From: Bacteroidales bacterium UBA2939 | GTDB lineage: Bacteria; Bacteroidota; Bacteroidia; Bacteroidales; P3 | Length of the DNA stretch: 64,000 nucleotides | Assembly: GCA_002349055.1 (NCBI GenBank) | Contig: DECD01000051.1 | Span: 19,449-83,448 of the forward strand | Direction of reading: 5' to 3' | Shown here: positions 43,799 through 56,200 of the stretch, piece after piece | How the letters are laid out: every line of letters starts with the position of its first letter | Numbering within the stretch: the stretch's first letter is position 1 | Made by a program: the position numbers and the translations under genes | Notes under the pieces: generated by a model | Told to the model about the DNA's origin: nothing | Database searches by the model: none | Seen by the model: only the letters and a program-made list of their open reading frames with translations

Positions 43799-43894
43799 CC
43801 CATGATAGTAACAACAGTAACAATTGTATAACAAAAAAAACACCTTGCCAACTACGCCCCTTTCCAACTTGGAGAGGGGTAAGGGGGTGAGGCC
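43751..43894. repeat. Palindromic element at the metK 3' end
   Basis: 144 bp with perfect 12-bp terminal inverted repeats, GGCCTCACCCCC and GGGGGTGAGGCC, extending imperfectly to about 24 bp. Two inner palindromes: CCCCTCTCC-AAAT-GGAGAGGGG (43765-43786) and CCCCTTTCC-AACTT-GGAGAGGGG (43857-43879). Its left arm encodes the last 15 residues and stop of MetK; the rest is non-coding, ending 10 bp before pdxJ. Confidence 0.85.
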
Positions 43895-43904
43895 GATGTA
43901 GCAT

Positions 43905-44639
43905 ATGACTAAATTAAGTGTAAATATCAACAAGGTGGCCACCATCCGCAATGCACGCGGTGGAAATACGCCTGATGTGTTACAGTTCGCACAGGATTGC
44001 GAACGTTTCGGTGCGCAGGGCATCACGGTGCATCCGAGGCCCGACGAGCGCCATATCCGCTATGCCGACGCTTTGGCAATCAAGCCGCTTATTGGCGTGG
44101 AGTATAATATCGAGGGCAATCCTAAGGGCATCTCGAAGAGCAAACCCTACGGCTTCATCGACTTGGTGAAGGAAATCGTTCCCGCCCAGGTTACCCTTGT
44201 GCCCGATGCCGAAGGGGTGCTGACGAGCAATGCCGGCTGGGACACCGTCAGAAACCAGGATTATCTGAAAGATGTGGTCAGGGAATTCAAGGCTTGTGGC
44301 ATACGTGTGAGCATCTTCATCGATGCCAATCCCCAGATGATTGAGATGGCCGCCAAGACCGGTACCGACCGTGTGGAGCTCTACACAGAGAGCTATGCCA
44401 GTCGCTATGCCAAGGGTCGCGAGGAGGCAATAAAGCCCTTCGTCGAGGCTGCCAAGGTGGCTCGAGATTGCGGCCTTGGACTCAACGCCGGTCACGACCT
44501 TTCGTTGGAGAACCTCACCTACTTCCACCAGCAGATTCCCTGGTGTGATGAGGTGAGCATCGGCCATGCTCTCATCTCCGATGCTCTATACCTCGGCATC
44601 GAAGAGACCATCCACCGCTATTTAGATTGTCTGAAATGA
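43905..44639 (+). CDS. pdxJ: Pyridoxine 5'-phosphate synthase
   Basis: Final ring-closing step of the DXP-dependent vitamin B6 pathway. Seen: [20 protein letters not shown], the catalytic [19 protein letters not shown] and [15 protein letters not shown] with the C-terminal histidine site. 244 residues is normal. Its TGA stop overlaps the ATG start of the hexosaminidase gene (ATGA), so translation may be coupled. Confidence 0.95.
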   Translation: MTKLSVNINKVATIRNARGGNTPDVLQFAQDCERFGAQGITVHPRPDERHIRYADALAIKPLIGVEYNIEGNPKGISKSKPYGFIDLVKEIVPAQVTLVPDAEGVLTSNAGWDTVRNQDYLKDVVREFKACGIRVSIFIDANPQMIEMAAKTGTDRVELYTESYASRYAKGREEAIKPFVEAAKVARDCGLGLNAGHDLSLENLTYFHQQIPWCDEVSIGHALISDALYLGIEETIHRYLDCLK

Positions 44640-47281
44640 AACGCATCGTCATTGTATTGCTGCTGGCTGTCGGCATGACCGCTGCGGCACAGGAACAAAT
44701 TAATCTCGGCCTGATACCCACGCCGCAGCAGGTGGAGTTAGCCAAAGATGGCAAGGTCTGTGTGCTCGCTAAAGCGAAAATAAAGGAAGAAAAGGTTCAG
44801 TTTGGTGGTGGCAGTTGGATAATGCAAATTGATAAAAAGCAGATGTACCGACTGGACATTGCACCTCGTAAGATAACCATATTGTATGAAGGGGAAGAAG
44901 GCCGACAGTATGCTTACCTTACATTGGAGCAGCTGAAATTGCTGCACGACACAATTCCTTGCTGCACCATCCACGACTGGCCCGCCTACCGGTATCGCGG
45001 CTGGATGGACGATATCAGCCGCGGACCTGTACCCCACGCGGCCTACCGCCAGAAGCAGTACGAGGTGTTGCATGCGCTGAAGTACAATTTCAGCAACTAC
45101 TACACCGAGCACACCCTCTACCAGAAGGAATTCCCCGACCTCGCACCCGCTTACGCCGCCGACTGCAGGCCGCTCCCCGATGAGGTGATAAACCTGCAGC
45201 TCTTCGCCCACGCCGAGAAGACGCTGCGCGTGCCCTTCTATCAATATATGATGGACAGCAAGGCCAACTTCAACCCCGATAACGAGGCAACCTATGACTT
45301 CCTGAACAAGCGCATCGCTGGGGCTTTCGAGCGCATCCCCAATTCTCCGTTTTTTATCATCAACTGCGACGAGACGGAGCAGCTCGGCACAGGTCGCGCC
45401 AAGAAACTGGTGGACAGCTTGGGCGCCGACCAAGTCTATGTGGACTTCATCAACCGCTGCTATGGGATGGTCAAGGGACAGGGCAATCCTCGTGTGGCCA
45501 TGTGGGGCGACATTGTGGCCAAGAATCCCGAGATGATGCGCCAGCTGCCGAAGGACATGACCTATATCATGTGGGCCTACGAACCGTTAGACAGTTACGA
45601 CCACCTGATCAAGCCTTTTAAGGAAAATGGTACGCCCTTCTGGGTGGCGCCGTCGCTGAGCCACAGCAGCAATATGATTCCCAATCCCTACCGCTACATG
45701 AAGAATATCGCCAACCTGGCGAGGGACGGATACAAGAACGGCGCTGAGGGGTTGATGAACACCTGCTGGGACGACAACGGCGAAGCACTCTTCGACAACT
45801 GCTGGCACGGCCTCTTCTGGAGTGCCGAGATGGCGTGGAACCCAATCAAGACCGACGATCCTGAGGAGTTCGCAAGGAGGGAGAGGCAGTTTAACGAGAA
45901 TTTTGAGAGGCTGTTCTACGGCCGTGGTGACACAATCCTCAGTCAGTCGCAAGCGGTTGCCAGCTCCCCTAACTTAGGGGAGCAGTTAGATGGCGGCAGC
46001 AACTCCTCCCCTAAGTTAGGGGAGGGAGACCGCCGCGAAGCGGCGGTGGAGGGGTGTGTGAACCAGCTCTACGCCGTGGGTGCTTTAGAGAGCAACCCCT
46101 ATATCGCCGACTGGTACACCTCTGCAGCCCTGATGGAACCGCTGCTGAACTTCAACCCTGATAATACTGGCGATGCCATGCACGAGCGCATTGAACATGT
46201 AAGCCATTTGACTGACGACATTCATTTGGATTCTGCAGCTAATCCCCATGCCCACTATGCTTTGAAGCGAATCTCGGTCACAACGGACAAATGCCGTCTG
46301 CGCCTCTATATCAGTGACACCGCTCTTTTCCCTGAGATACCATATGCTATACCGGAATATCTGCAAGAACTTTTCGACCTCAAGCGCGAGTACCTCCGCC
46401 TATGGGACCAGGAGAATGGCGAGTATGAGCGGTATATCGTGTGCAACAGGTATGACGAGTTGGCGAGGGAGGTGATTGAACTCGACCGCCATGTCTTCAT
46501 GGAGGTTCTCCCTCCGAGTACTCAGAGTAATCCGAAAACTCCGATGGTGAAACTGAAAACCCTCTATGACGACCGCCCCATCTACTACACCCTCGATGGC
46601 TCGGAGCCAACGGCTTCCTCGACAAAATACGAGGATCCCTTCCCGCTGGAACGTTCTGCCACCATCCGCGCTATATCATATAATGAATACGGCGAAGGTG
46701 TCATCAGCGAGCAGTACCTTCTTTCGCACATGGGCATGAGCGCCAAAATCAAACTCAACACTCCGTTCTCCACCTACAAGTCCATCTACTCGGGTGGGGG
46801 AGAGGATGCCCTCATCGACGGTCAGCTCGGCAGCAACACCACCTATGCCGACGGCCACTGGCAGGGCTACTGGGGAGACAGCATTGACGCCACCATTGAC
46901 TTTGGCAAGCCTACTGAAATCCACGAAGTCACAATGCGCTTTATGCAAAACACTTTCGACTGGATATTGGCACCGAAAGATATCCGTATCTATGTCTCCG
47001 ACGATGGTTGTGAGTGGCGTTTCCTTCCCAACCAAACTTTTTCTATGGATCCGCGCGAGACAGGGATGCGCCTGAGGTACTACAATATTAAGGTTGAAGA
47101 AGTGGTGTTTGAGAAACCTTCCAAGGGAAAGAGGATGGAAAAAGAACTTGCATTCCCTTCCATCAATCCCACAGTCCGCTACCTTAGGGTTGTCGTTCCC
47201 AACCCTGGTCCGTTGCCCTCATGGCATCCCGCTCCGGGGCAGCCTTCCTATCTCTTCACCGACGAGATTATCGTCAGATAG
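44636..47281 (+). CDS. GH20-family beta-N-acetylhexosaminidase, secreted
   Basis: An 881-residue protein with signal peptide [19 protein letters not shown]. Residues about 30-105 are an N-terminal GH20-type domain. The catalytic barrel follows (about 110-415): [20 protein letters not shown], the Asp-Glu pair in [12 protein letters not shown] (about 245) and [21 protein letters not shown]-terminally there is a chitobiase/FN3-like unit ([13 protein letters not shown], about 645-690) and an F5/8 type C-like carbohydrate-binding domain (about 735-830). Acts on N-acetylhexosamine-containing glycans such as host mucin or chitin derivatives (family inference). Residues about 434-474 are encoded by an in-frame palindromic repeat. 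Confidence 0.9.
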   Translation: MKRIVIVLLLAVGMTAAAQEQINLGLIPTPQQVELAKDGKVCVLAKAKIKEEKVQFGGGSWIMQIDKKQMYRLDIAPRKITILYEGEEGRQYAYLTLEQLKLLHDTIPCCTIHDWPAYRYRGWMDDISRGPVPHAAYRQKQYEVLHALKYNFSNYYTEHTLYQKEFPDLAPAYAADCRPLPDEVINLQLFAHAEKTLRVPFYQYMMDSKANFNPDNEATYDFLNKRIAGAFERIPNSPFFIINCDETEQLGTGRAKKLVDSLGADQVYVDFINRCYGMVKGQGNPRVAMWGDIVAKNPEMMRQLPKDMTYIMWAYEPLDSYDHLIKPFKENGTPFWVAPSLSHSSNMIPNPYRYMKNIANLARDGYKNGAEGLMNTCWDDNGEALFDNCWHGLFWSAEMAWNPIKTDDPEEFARRERQFNENFERLFYGRGDTILSQSQAVASSPNLGEQLDGGSNSSPKLGEGDRREAAVEGCVNQLYAVGALESNPYIADWYTSAALMEPLLNFNPDNTGDAMHERIEHVSHLTDDIHLDSAANPHAHYALKRISVTTDKCRLRLYISDTALFPEIPYAIPEYLQELFDLKREYLRLWDQENGEYERYIVCNRYDELAREVIELDRHVFMEVLPPSTQSNPKTPMVKLKTLYDDRPIYYTLDGSEPTASSTKYEDPFPLERSATIRAISYNEYGEGVISEQYLLSHMGMSAKIKLNTPFSTYKSIYSGGGEDALIDGQLGSNTTYADGHWQGYWGDSIDATIDFGKPTEIHEVTMRFMQNTFDWILAPKDIRIYVSDDGCEWRFLPNQTFSMDPRETGMRLRYYNIKVEEVVFEKPSKGKRMEKELAFPSINPTVRYLRVVVPNPGPLPSWHPAPGQPSYLFTDEIIVR
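45937..46058. repeat. In-frame palindromic element in the GH20 gene
   Basis: Two palindromes, GCTCCCCTAA-C-TTAGGGGAGC (45963-45983) and CCTCCCCTAA-G-TTAGGGGAGG (46005-46025), the second centre complementary to the first. These are followed by an inner GC hairpin (CCGCCGCGAAGCGGCGG) and GGAGGGGTG. The left boundary is uncertain; CCTCAGTC near the left end matches the radical SAM element. Encodes about 40 residues ([16 protein letters not shown]). Confidence 0.85.
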
Positions 47282-47284
47282 CCT

Positions 47285-50200
47285 TTATCTTACCACCTCG
47301 ATGACACCGTTGCGCTTCACCACGCCGAAGTTGTTCTTGGCCATGAAGCGGAAGTAGTAGGTGCCGTCGGGCGAGTGAGTCTCCTCGGGGTCCCAGAAGT
47401 CGCTTTCTTTCGAGATGTTCTTCACGTGGTAGACCTCCACACCCCAGCGGTCGTAAATCCAGAGTTCGTTCATTGAGTATTCGCCCATCTCCAACAGGTT
47501 CACCACCTTCCACCGGTCGTTGGTGCCGTCGCCGTTGGGGGTGACGAGGTTTGGGAACTGGAGGTAGGTGTTGACGATGCGGATGGGGATGGTCGCCGTG
47601 TCGGTACAGGTGATTGTCAGGCTGTCAGGTCCTTCGTGGATTAGGTAGGCGATGAGGCTCACGGGGTATTCGCCGGTGTCGGCATTGATCTCCCATGAGT
47701 AGTAGGGGGTGACTTCGAAAGAGGAGTCGCAACTGGAAGCACCGGGGTCGAGAGGGAAGAGCCAGAGGTAGGTGGGTGCGGAGAGGAACGTGGTGTAGGG
47801 TGGCAGCGAGTCGCTGGGGGTCGTTGTCTGGTTGAAGAACTGCACCTCGGGATGGTGGATGGAGAGATGGTCGGGCTCCCAGATGAACGAAGGGATGGGG
47901 CGTGTGAAGACCCATAGCAGCGAATCGCGCCGCACGGTGTCGGAGCATCCCTCCTTGCTGATGGCGACAAGCTGGAAGGAGAAGCTGCCGAGGGAGTCGA
48001 CGAGGGAGGTGAAGAGGGTATCGGTGCCCGATTGCACGTCGGCAGGATTGCTTGTGTTCCAGAACGTCCAGATGCGGGAGATGGAAGACGAATTGTCTCT
48101 CAATTGTAACTGCGTGGGCTGGCATCCGAGCAGGGTGGTGTCGTAGGGCATCCAGTTACTACTGTCGAGCAACACTTCGGGAGCGAGTCGGAAGGAAGAA
48201 TCGCGTGCCTGAAGCGACACATGTACCAAGCTGTCGCATCCTTGGACGGACAGGTGCGGACTGTCAAAATCAATGGGTCCACCGTAATCGATGCCCTCGT
48301 AGGCGAAAGGCATGTGTGGACACACCCAGATGGTATCCGACACCTCATAGGTGGGCATCACCGTCAGCACCAGTGTCACTACAGAATCTGTTCCGTGTAC
48401 CGTCGGGAGTGTCACTGTCGCCGCCGTGTCGGCGTTCATCGTGATACCCTGCCATACGTAGGGTAGTTGATTGTCGCAGAGATTCACCGAGTCGGTCACT
48501 GCATAGTTGCGCCAGAGGTGCAGCGAATAGTGGACTATGCTGTCGCATCCGACGGCGTTGGGGATAACAATCACCGTGTCGAATAGCGTCACCAAGGCTC
48601 CATCGGTCTCATTCTGGGCATAGCTTACTGAGAGTCCAAAGGGAGGAGTGTAGGATGGGAGATTGTTCTGTAGGAGGGTGTCTGCGATGGTGGCATTGGA
48701 ATTGTAGAGTACGTGCAAGACCATGGTAATAACAGAGTCGGCACCATGGGTGGTAGGTATTGTTATTTGGTGGGTGATGACGTTGGTGGTTGAATCGATT
48801 TCGCTGGGGTAGAAAGCGACGTTGTTCCACAGTTGCGGCAACTGACCTTCGCATACGGTACGATTAATCGTGGTGTCTTGGTTGCGGTAGACAGTCAGAT
48901 TGAAAGTTATGACACTGTCGCAGTCTTGCGAGTTTGTGATGGTGTGGATATAGCCTGTGGTGTCAGTGCTGAAACTGATGCCATTCCAGAGATAGGGTAG
49001 ACTGTTCTCAACCACATAGTGATGGATGGCGGTGTCGGAAGAGTGACGTATTTGGAGATGGAGAGATGTTGTACTGTCGCAGTTCACATAATTGAGGGTG
49101 GTTCTGGTGGTGATAGTGTCGACACTATAGTTGGTACCATACCATACAAAGTTATCACATTCGCTGGCCATGGTATCGGCTGCTGATGTGGCTCTCACAT
49201 CAAGGATAAGCGTGTGGATGGAGTCGCAGATGCCGTCATTGTCGACATGCACGTTGACATGTGTTCCTGCGTCGGTGTAGGTGTCGCCAAAGAATGTATA
49301 GCTTTGGTTGTCGCAGATGGAAGCGTTGGCGGTGTCGAAAACTGTGGTTGCGTATGCATCGCTCACGGTGAGCCATAGGTGGTAGCTACTGTCGCATCCG
49401 GCAGCGGAGAGAGTGTTGTTGTGGTATTCTGCACTGGTGGTACCAGGCAGGAAGACGGTATCGGAATAACTGTAGGGTAGCAGGGGAGAACATATATGAA
49501 CGGTGTCTTCGTGACGGTATACGGGGTTGACGGTTACAGTGTGGCTAAGGTTGAAGAGGCAGCCGTAGTCATCGGTGGTGTTCAGGGTATAGGTGTTGCT
49601 ACCCATGGTATAGGCTGAAGGCGGCAAAGGTAATATCCAATTGCCGTTGTCTTCCGTCCACACACTGCCGCTGTCGGGGTGGGTGTCATAAAGTCTCAGG
49701 GTGTCCGTATCGCCTATGCAAAGTGTTGCAGGTCCTTCTATACGAGGTGTATGAGGCGGGAAAGCCAGAGTGAGAGGGAAGACCATAGTGTCGGTACAGG
49801 TGCCGCCGGCAATTTTACTTATCAGCGTCACTATGTATGTGCCTGCACTATCATAGTGGCTTTGCCCGTGGTAGTGGGTGCTCGTTTCACCATTGCCGAA
49901 ATTCCAGATGGCACTCTCACAAGTCTCGCCGGCAATTGGGGTTATACCGTCGGCACTGACTGTGCTGGTATTGGAGAAAACAACATCGAAACCACAGTTT
50001 GCTATGGTTACTGTTGTGTCGAACGATGCCATAGGGTAGCGGGTGCCACCGTAGGCACTGATAGTGTAAAGGCAGCTGGCATTGTCAATCTTGGTCAAGT
50101 CACAATAGTATGTGATATCGGCTGTCGGGAAGGTGACACTCTGTGCCGTAGAGATGGTAGAGGAACTCAGGTTGCTGTACCATCGGTAGTTGAATCCGGG

Positions 50201-53200
50201 AGGTGCCGTGAATGTGTTACTGTCGATGTCGCCGCATGCTTTCGTTTCCAACGTTTTTCGCATGCATTCCAATGTGAAATAGGCATAGCCGAAATGGGAG
50301 CCTTCGTTGCAGTCGAAGGTGGTTAGGCGTACGTATACCTGTTGGTTAGCATACGCTGTGAGGTCGATACCCACGCTGGTCCAGTCTTTCCATAGCACGT
50401 TGTTGGGTGCGGCATTCCACCCTAACGATGCATTGGCGATGAAGTCGGCCGACGTGCATTCGGGGTTAATTGGACTGAAGGTCGAGTCGAGCACTTCGAT
50501 ACGGAAGCGTGGCTGGTCGCTTGGGTCGTGCATGGGGTCTTGCAGCACAGCGGCATAGCGCAGCAGGATGAGTTCGAACGATGCAGTGTCAACCAACAAA
50601 CTATAGGTGATGGCCTCGGCTTGAGGTGCCTCAATGTCGGTTCCGGGATTTCCGAGACGGACACTCGAGGTGGCTCCATCGGGCACCATGTGCAGCAAGC
50701 CTGTGGTATTTGGGTCGCGTGCCGAGGTGTCGTAGCAGATGGAGTGTCGGCTGTCGGGGTGAGAATAGCCGTAGTCGACCACACCGGAAACAGCGTATGG
50801 ATTGTTGTAGGTGCCAGTAGTGAAGAGCGCCGATGGGGAGTGTAGATCAGTGGTGTTGATGCATCCTGTACCTGGGTTGGGGGTAATCAGCTTGATGCTG
50901 TCGGCATAGTGCATTGCGCAGATGCCGGTGTCGTTGATGCGACTGGCGAAGAGGAAGGTATATGGAGCCAATGGATTCAGACCGTCTATTGTCAAGGGTG
51001 AAGTTGGATTGTTGTAGGTGTGTATAACACTGTCGCCCTGTTTGACGGTGAGTGTTGTCGGTGGATTTCCCACGCTGCTCCATCCAAGTGTGATGGCATC
51101 ATGCTCCACCTGCATCACGGTCAGACCATGCGCTACAGAGGTATCCATCCGGATGTTGTCTATTTTCCCATTGCCTTTGAAAGCTATGTAATGGGCATTG
51201 GATGGCGCAGAAGAGAAGTTGACAAGGAAGCGTTGCCATGTGCTGGTGTCTTGCGAGGCCAGTGTGGCAGCACTCCAGAATGTTTGTGGGTCGTTGGGGT
51301 CAACCATAGTGCCTACACGCAGGCGGTCGGAGACTTTGCCGGGTTTGTACCAAAGGCTGATGCCGACCTTTTGCAACGAGTCGATGTTGATGTCGGGTGT
51401 GGCAGCAATGCCCGTAAGATTTAAAACGCCGTTGCTGACGATGGTGGTGGTGTCGGTCAATGTCCAACCTTTCAATGCTACAGCTGGTATGGTATCGAAG
51501 TCGATACAAAGGGGTATGTCAAGCGGCGTGATGCCGGTGCGGAGTCTTTGGGGTGTGCATAGCGTTTCTATACTATCGCAACGGAAATAGAACTCGTAGG
51601 TTGTTTCGCCCCAAAGGGTAATGGTGTTGGGAACGTGATCAATCCGCATGAGAGTACTGTCCCATGGGTTGTCGACATTCTTAATTGCTACATAAAAACC
51701 AGGAGCAGAAGCATTAATCTGTACATTGTTCCAGCGGACAAGAGAGGCGGTGGCGGTGGCTGCGGGACATGAGGTGACGAAATAGTTGCCAACTGCCAGT
51801 TGTCCGTAGCAGTCGGAACATTGTCCGCTTCGGTGGCGGAATGCAATCCAACGTCCATTTCCAGTATAGTTGGAGAAGTTGACAGTGCATTTCTGCCACT
51901 GGTGATGATCGGCAGTGTAGTAGAATGTGTCTATGATGGTGAAGGATCCAGTATCATAAGCATCTTCCATTACACCCACTTCTATCATCTCACCGATGCG
52001 GTCGGAGTTGTATTCGAAACGCATGGAAAGGTGTCGGATGGAGTCGACATCAAAATCTGGCAGCAGTCGGTAGGCGTAATTGTTGGGGTCGTTGTTTATT
52101 CGAATGTTGTGCGGTCGACGGTCTCGGTAGTAGTCATCCCATGTGTCTCCATGGCAGCGGTACTGCCAATCCCAATATTCATCCTTGGGGCATAAAGGTA
52201 GATCTGTCAAGGCACTAAGTTGCCATCTGTCGTTTTCTCGGCCGCAGATATAGCCGTTCGAGTCCTGCGCCACGGTGAGATAGATGTCGGTGTAACTCTC
52301 CTCAACAAAATAGTAGGGATTGGTAGTGACATGCAATACACTGTCGCGACCATCGTCGCGGCGGTAGCGTGCATAATAGTCTACAATGGAATCCTCGGTT
52401 TCGGCAGTCAGCCGTAGGGTGTGCCAATCGATAAGGCTGATTTTTACCTTGGGGATTTCGGAGATGGAAATGTAGTCGAGGAGCACAAGGTTGTTGGAAC
52501 GGAAGGCTATGCGGCGACTCCCTAGGGCATTGATTTGTATGGTCAATTCCTCCCATCCGGTGATGTGGTTGGAGTCTAACGGGATGAATGTCGAGGTGTC
52601 GCCTAGGGCATTAACGGTGCCTATCTGGATTGAGTTTTCGTACCACGAATGGAATCTCAGCTTTACCGACATTGGACCATTGTGGTTGATTTGTGGCAAT
52701 ACCACTTTCTGGTTTTCTCGCCACCATTCTCCAATGCGAAGCGGGGTCTCTCCCCAACTCAGTTCAAGACTTGGAATAATATCGGGGTCGTAAAAAAATG
52801 TCCAGTTGGGCGGTATTCCTATACCGTTGGCACCAATCTCGAAATCGGCGCAGTATGGCAACGTGAGGCTGTCGTTAATGGTGATGATGGTGTCTGGAGT
52901 ACAGTCGGTGTAGTCGCCGATGCACTGGTAGCTGAAGCGGTAGGTGTGGTCAAGCAGCAGGCTGCTGATGACGAATGGCGATTCGGTGATATAGAAGGTA
53001 TGTTCGCTGCCATCGGCGGTATCGGTCACCGTAAGTAGATAATTGGCACCTCCGCCTACGACCGTGCAAAATACCTTTCCACCCTCGGTATTGAAGCGCA
53101 CAATCCGACAGCCACTGATGCCTATCATGTCTACGTGGGCCGTATCGGAACTAAAGAGCGCCAAATTGGCATTGGGTGGCATGGGTGGTAGATAGAAGGT

Positions 53201-56200
53201 GGATTGGATTGTGGTGATGGTGTCTGTTATGGTGTAGTTGATACTATCTATGGTGTATCCTATCAGCAGCGGGCTTGTGTCAGTCTTTCGCAGAGTGAAA
53301 CGAGAACCACTGATGTCGCCGAGTGGTGGCATGACCGCAAGGTTCTTGAATTTCAATACACCGTTGTCAACACGTGCACTGTTGGAGAAGAACCAACCTC
53401 CGGGAAGTTCATTGTTCTGTAACTCGTCGAAGGTGTAACATCCAGTATATCCACCATAAGCGGCTGTAATGAAGTAGCCCGCATAAGATACGCAGCTGTT
53501 GGTGTCGGATAGAGGTCGGACATACATCATGTAGAGTGTGCCTGTGTCTAAATTGCCGACACTCAGATTAGGATAGAGTAAAGTGATGGTATCGCCACCG
53601 CCGATGAGGGTGAGCTGCACATTGTCGGTACAGGTAAACGCAGCTGTGTCAAAACCGACATACGAGGGTGTGAGACTATTGTATGAAAGGTGGCTTAACT
53701 GTATTTCGTCAATAAACACTCGATGGTAAGAGTAAGGAATGGGGTGCCACCATTGCAGGGCTAGACGACCTTCTGCATCGGCAATACTGTCTGGGATGGA
53801 ATACACGTAGTGTTGTCGATTGTCACTGATGGGTATTGTGTCGAATGCCTTGAATAAATTATCGGTATATTCGTTCCACATGCCGAGCACGAGATGTGAC
53901 GCTGGTGTGGAAGAGGAAGCGTAAAAACTGAGCACGCTGCTACTGTCGATCTCAACATCAGGCATTAAGGCCGTGGAATAGTAATAGTCTCGGAAACCGT
54001 AGGAGCCGAGTTCAAGTGCACGATTGGCTCCGTAGTACCAAGGATGGTCTGTTATCTGTGGTGTATTGTACAGCGTATGGGGTCTGCGCCAGTCTCCAGC
54101 CCAATATTCCCAAATATAGTCCATTCCATAGAAGTCCTCACAGTAAGGCAGTGGATAATCCTCCAGGGCCGTAAAGACCTGAATACGGAAATCACATGGG
54201 TCTCCACCACAGGGGCGCCAGGCTACAAAGTCATATTCTGTCACGGTCTGGAGGTTACGGATTGTGATGCGGTTACTACCTATAGCAGTGTCGCGTAAGC
54301 CGCTGCCAAGGACAAAATTTCTTGGACCGTATTCCACAATTACGGTGTCGCATCCACCATCGGTGATTGGATTCCAGCGTAGCTCTACGTTAGTGCCACG
54401 AACGTGAGCTGCATGTGCGTTAACTAGCGGATAATCTCCAATGCGCACATTGCGGACGTGCAGGCAATAGTAATCAGGACCGCCTTCGGCTTTTAAGGCG
54501 ATATAGCGGTCGGTGGTATTGTCGGGTATCTGAACAGTCTCGCTGTGCCATAAGCCTTCATCGTTGTAATAGAACGATGCAATGGGCGTGAATGTAGAGG
54601 CATCGTCGGGATATTGCATAGTGCCAACAACTAAGGTCATCCCGCTGTAAGAAGTGTTTCGGTCAAAGCACACGGTGCGTCCTGCAATCGGGATATTGGG
54701 CGATACGAGGTAATTCCCCACGTGGATATCACCAGCGCTGTTGCCGGCATTTTCGCTGTAAGAGTATTTTATGGTGCTCCATCCGTAGGGAAGATTGCCT
54801 CGCATTATTTCGCAGACGTTGTCATTGTCGTTCATGGCATCCATTGTGCGGACGTTGATGGATAGCGGCAATCCGTTGTTCCCACTGCATATGGGATAGA
54901 TGGTGAAGATATATCGGGTTGACGGCTCAAGGCCTCCAATCTGTAAGGGAGAAGTGACATTTGACAGTGACCTCACAAATGTTGCAGTGTTTGCGAGTTG
55001 AATTGTTATATTGCATGTCGGATTCCCGAGCGTGTTCCAAGCAAGGGTCACGCTGTCGGACATGATGCGGTAGGCCGTGATGCTGTCCACGCCACATTCT
55101 TCTACACGGAAGTCATCCACATATATGCGCCTAAGGGTACCGTCTTGCATACCCTGTTGCATCATTAAAGCTACTCTCTTGCTGGCAGGAATGCTGTTGA
55201 AACGCAGGGTCCTCTGTACCCATTCGGTATTGGAATTGATGACGATTGTGTCAAGTGGGGTAAAACCGCAAAGGGAGAGCGATGCTACTGCCGTATCGGC
55301 GGTGCCTACGACCAGTCGTGTGTTTTCGTGTGAGGCTCTTAGTTGCAGGCGTACGCTCCAAGTGCCAGCATTGTTGATTTTGGGTGTAGTGACTATGGAG
55401 AAGTGACCAGCTAGATCATTTGAGCCACACCCCATCATCAATGATTTATGGCGACTGTAAGAATAGTCACCTACTGTGTGCGGATGGCTTTCCGGGTCGT
55501 CGAAATTCATCGCCCTTAGCCAGCAAGAAGGTATGCTGTCGACTGCAAGGTCGTCAAAAGTCTCTTGGAGTGGTAATGAGGTCCATCCTGTGCAGGGTGT
55601 GCGGAATATTGTGCGAGTTTTGGCAAATCCACAGCTCTCGTTACCCATGATACTAATTTCAGCATGATACTGCATGCTTGAGGCGAGACCATGGAGGGTT
55701 TTTGACGTTGTTGTGGTGGAGTCAACAGTGACACCGTTGAGAGAAATACGATATCTGGTGCCTGCCGGTGCCGATGTCTGCCAGTTGAGTGTTGCAGAAC
55801 AGGAGCCTCCCGCTTCAACAGAAGTATTCACAATCAGATTGCTTGGACGTTCAGTGCAGCATACTTCAGGATGTAAACTTCTCCAAATGAAATCGAACTG
55901 CTCGTCATCACCGGTGTCGGTGTGGAACCATATAACAAATATCCCAGAATTGGCTGTAAGCGATAAGGTGTTGCTGCCTACCCAGTTGTAGTCTACCAAC
56001 AGTGTACCCCCGGCGGTCGGCCGCCCATCCCAGATGCGAAGTTCACCGTCCCATATTCCATAACTTCCGTCAAGAGTAAGCGTTTCTCCCGCAGATCCCT
56101 CAATGACCACCCAGCCGCTATAACTGTGGTATGGAAAGGTGGGGTAGGCCTTAATTTGCCCTTCTGTAATCCCCTCCCTGCAGACATTGATATACAGTGT

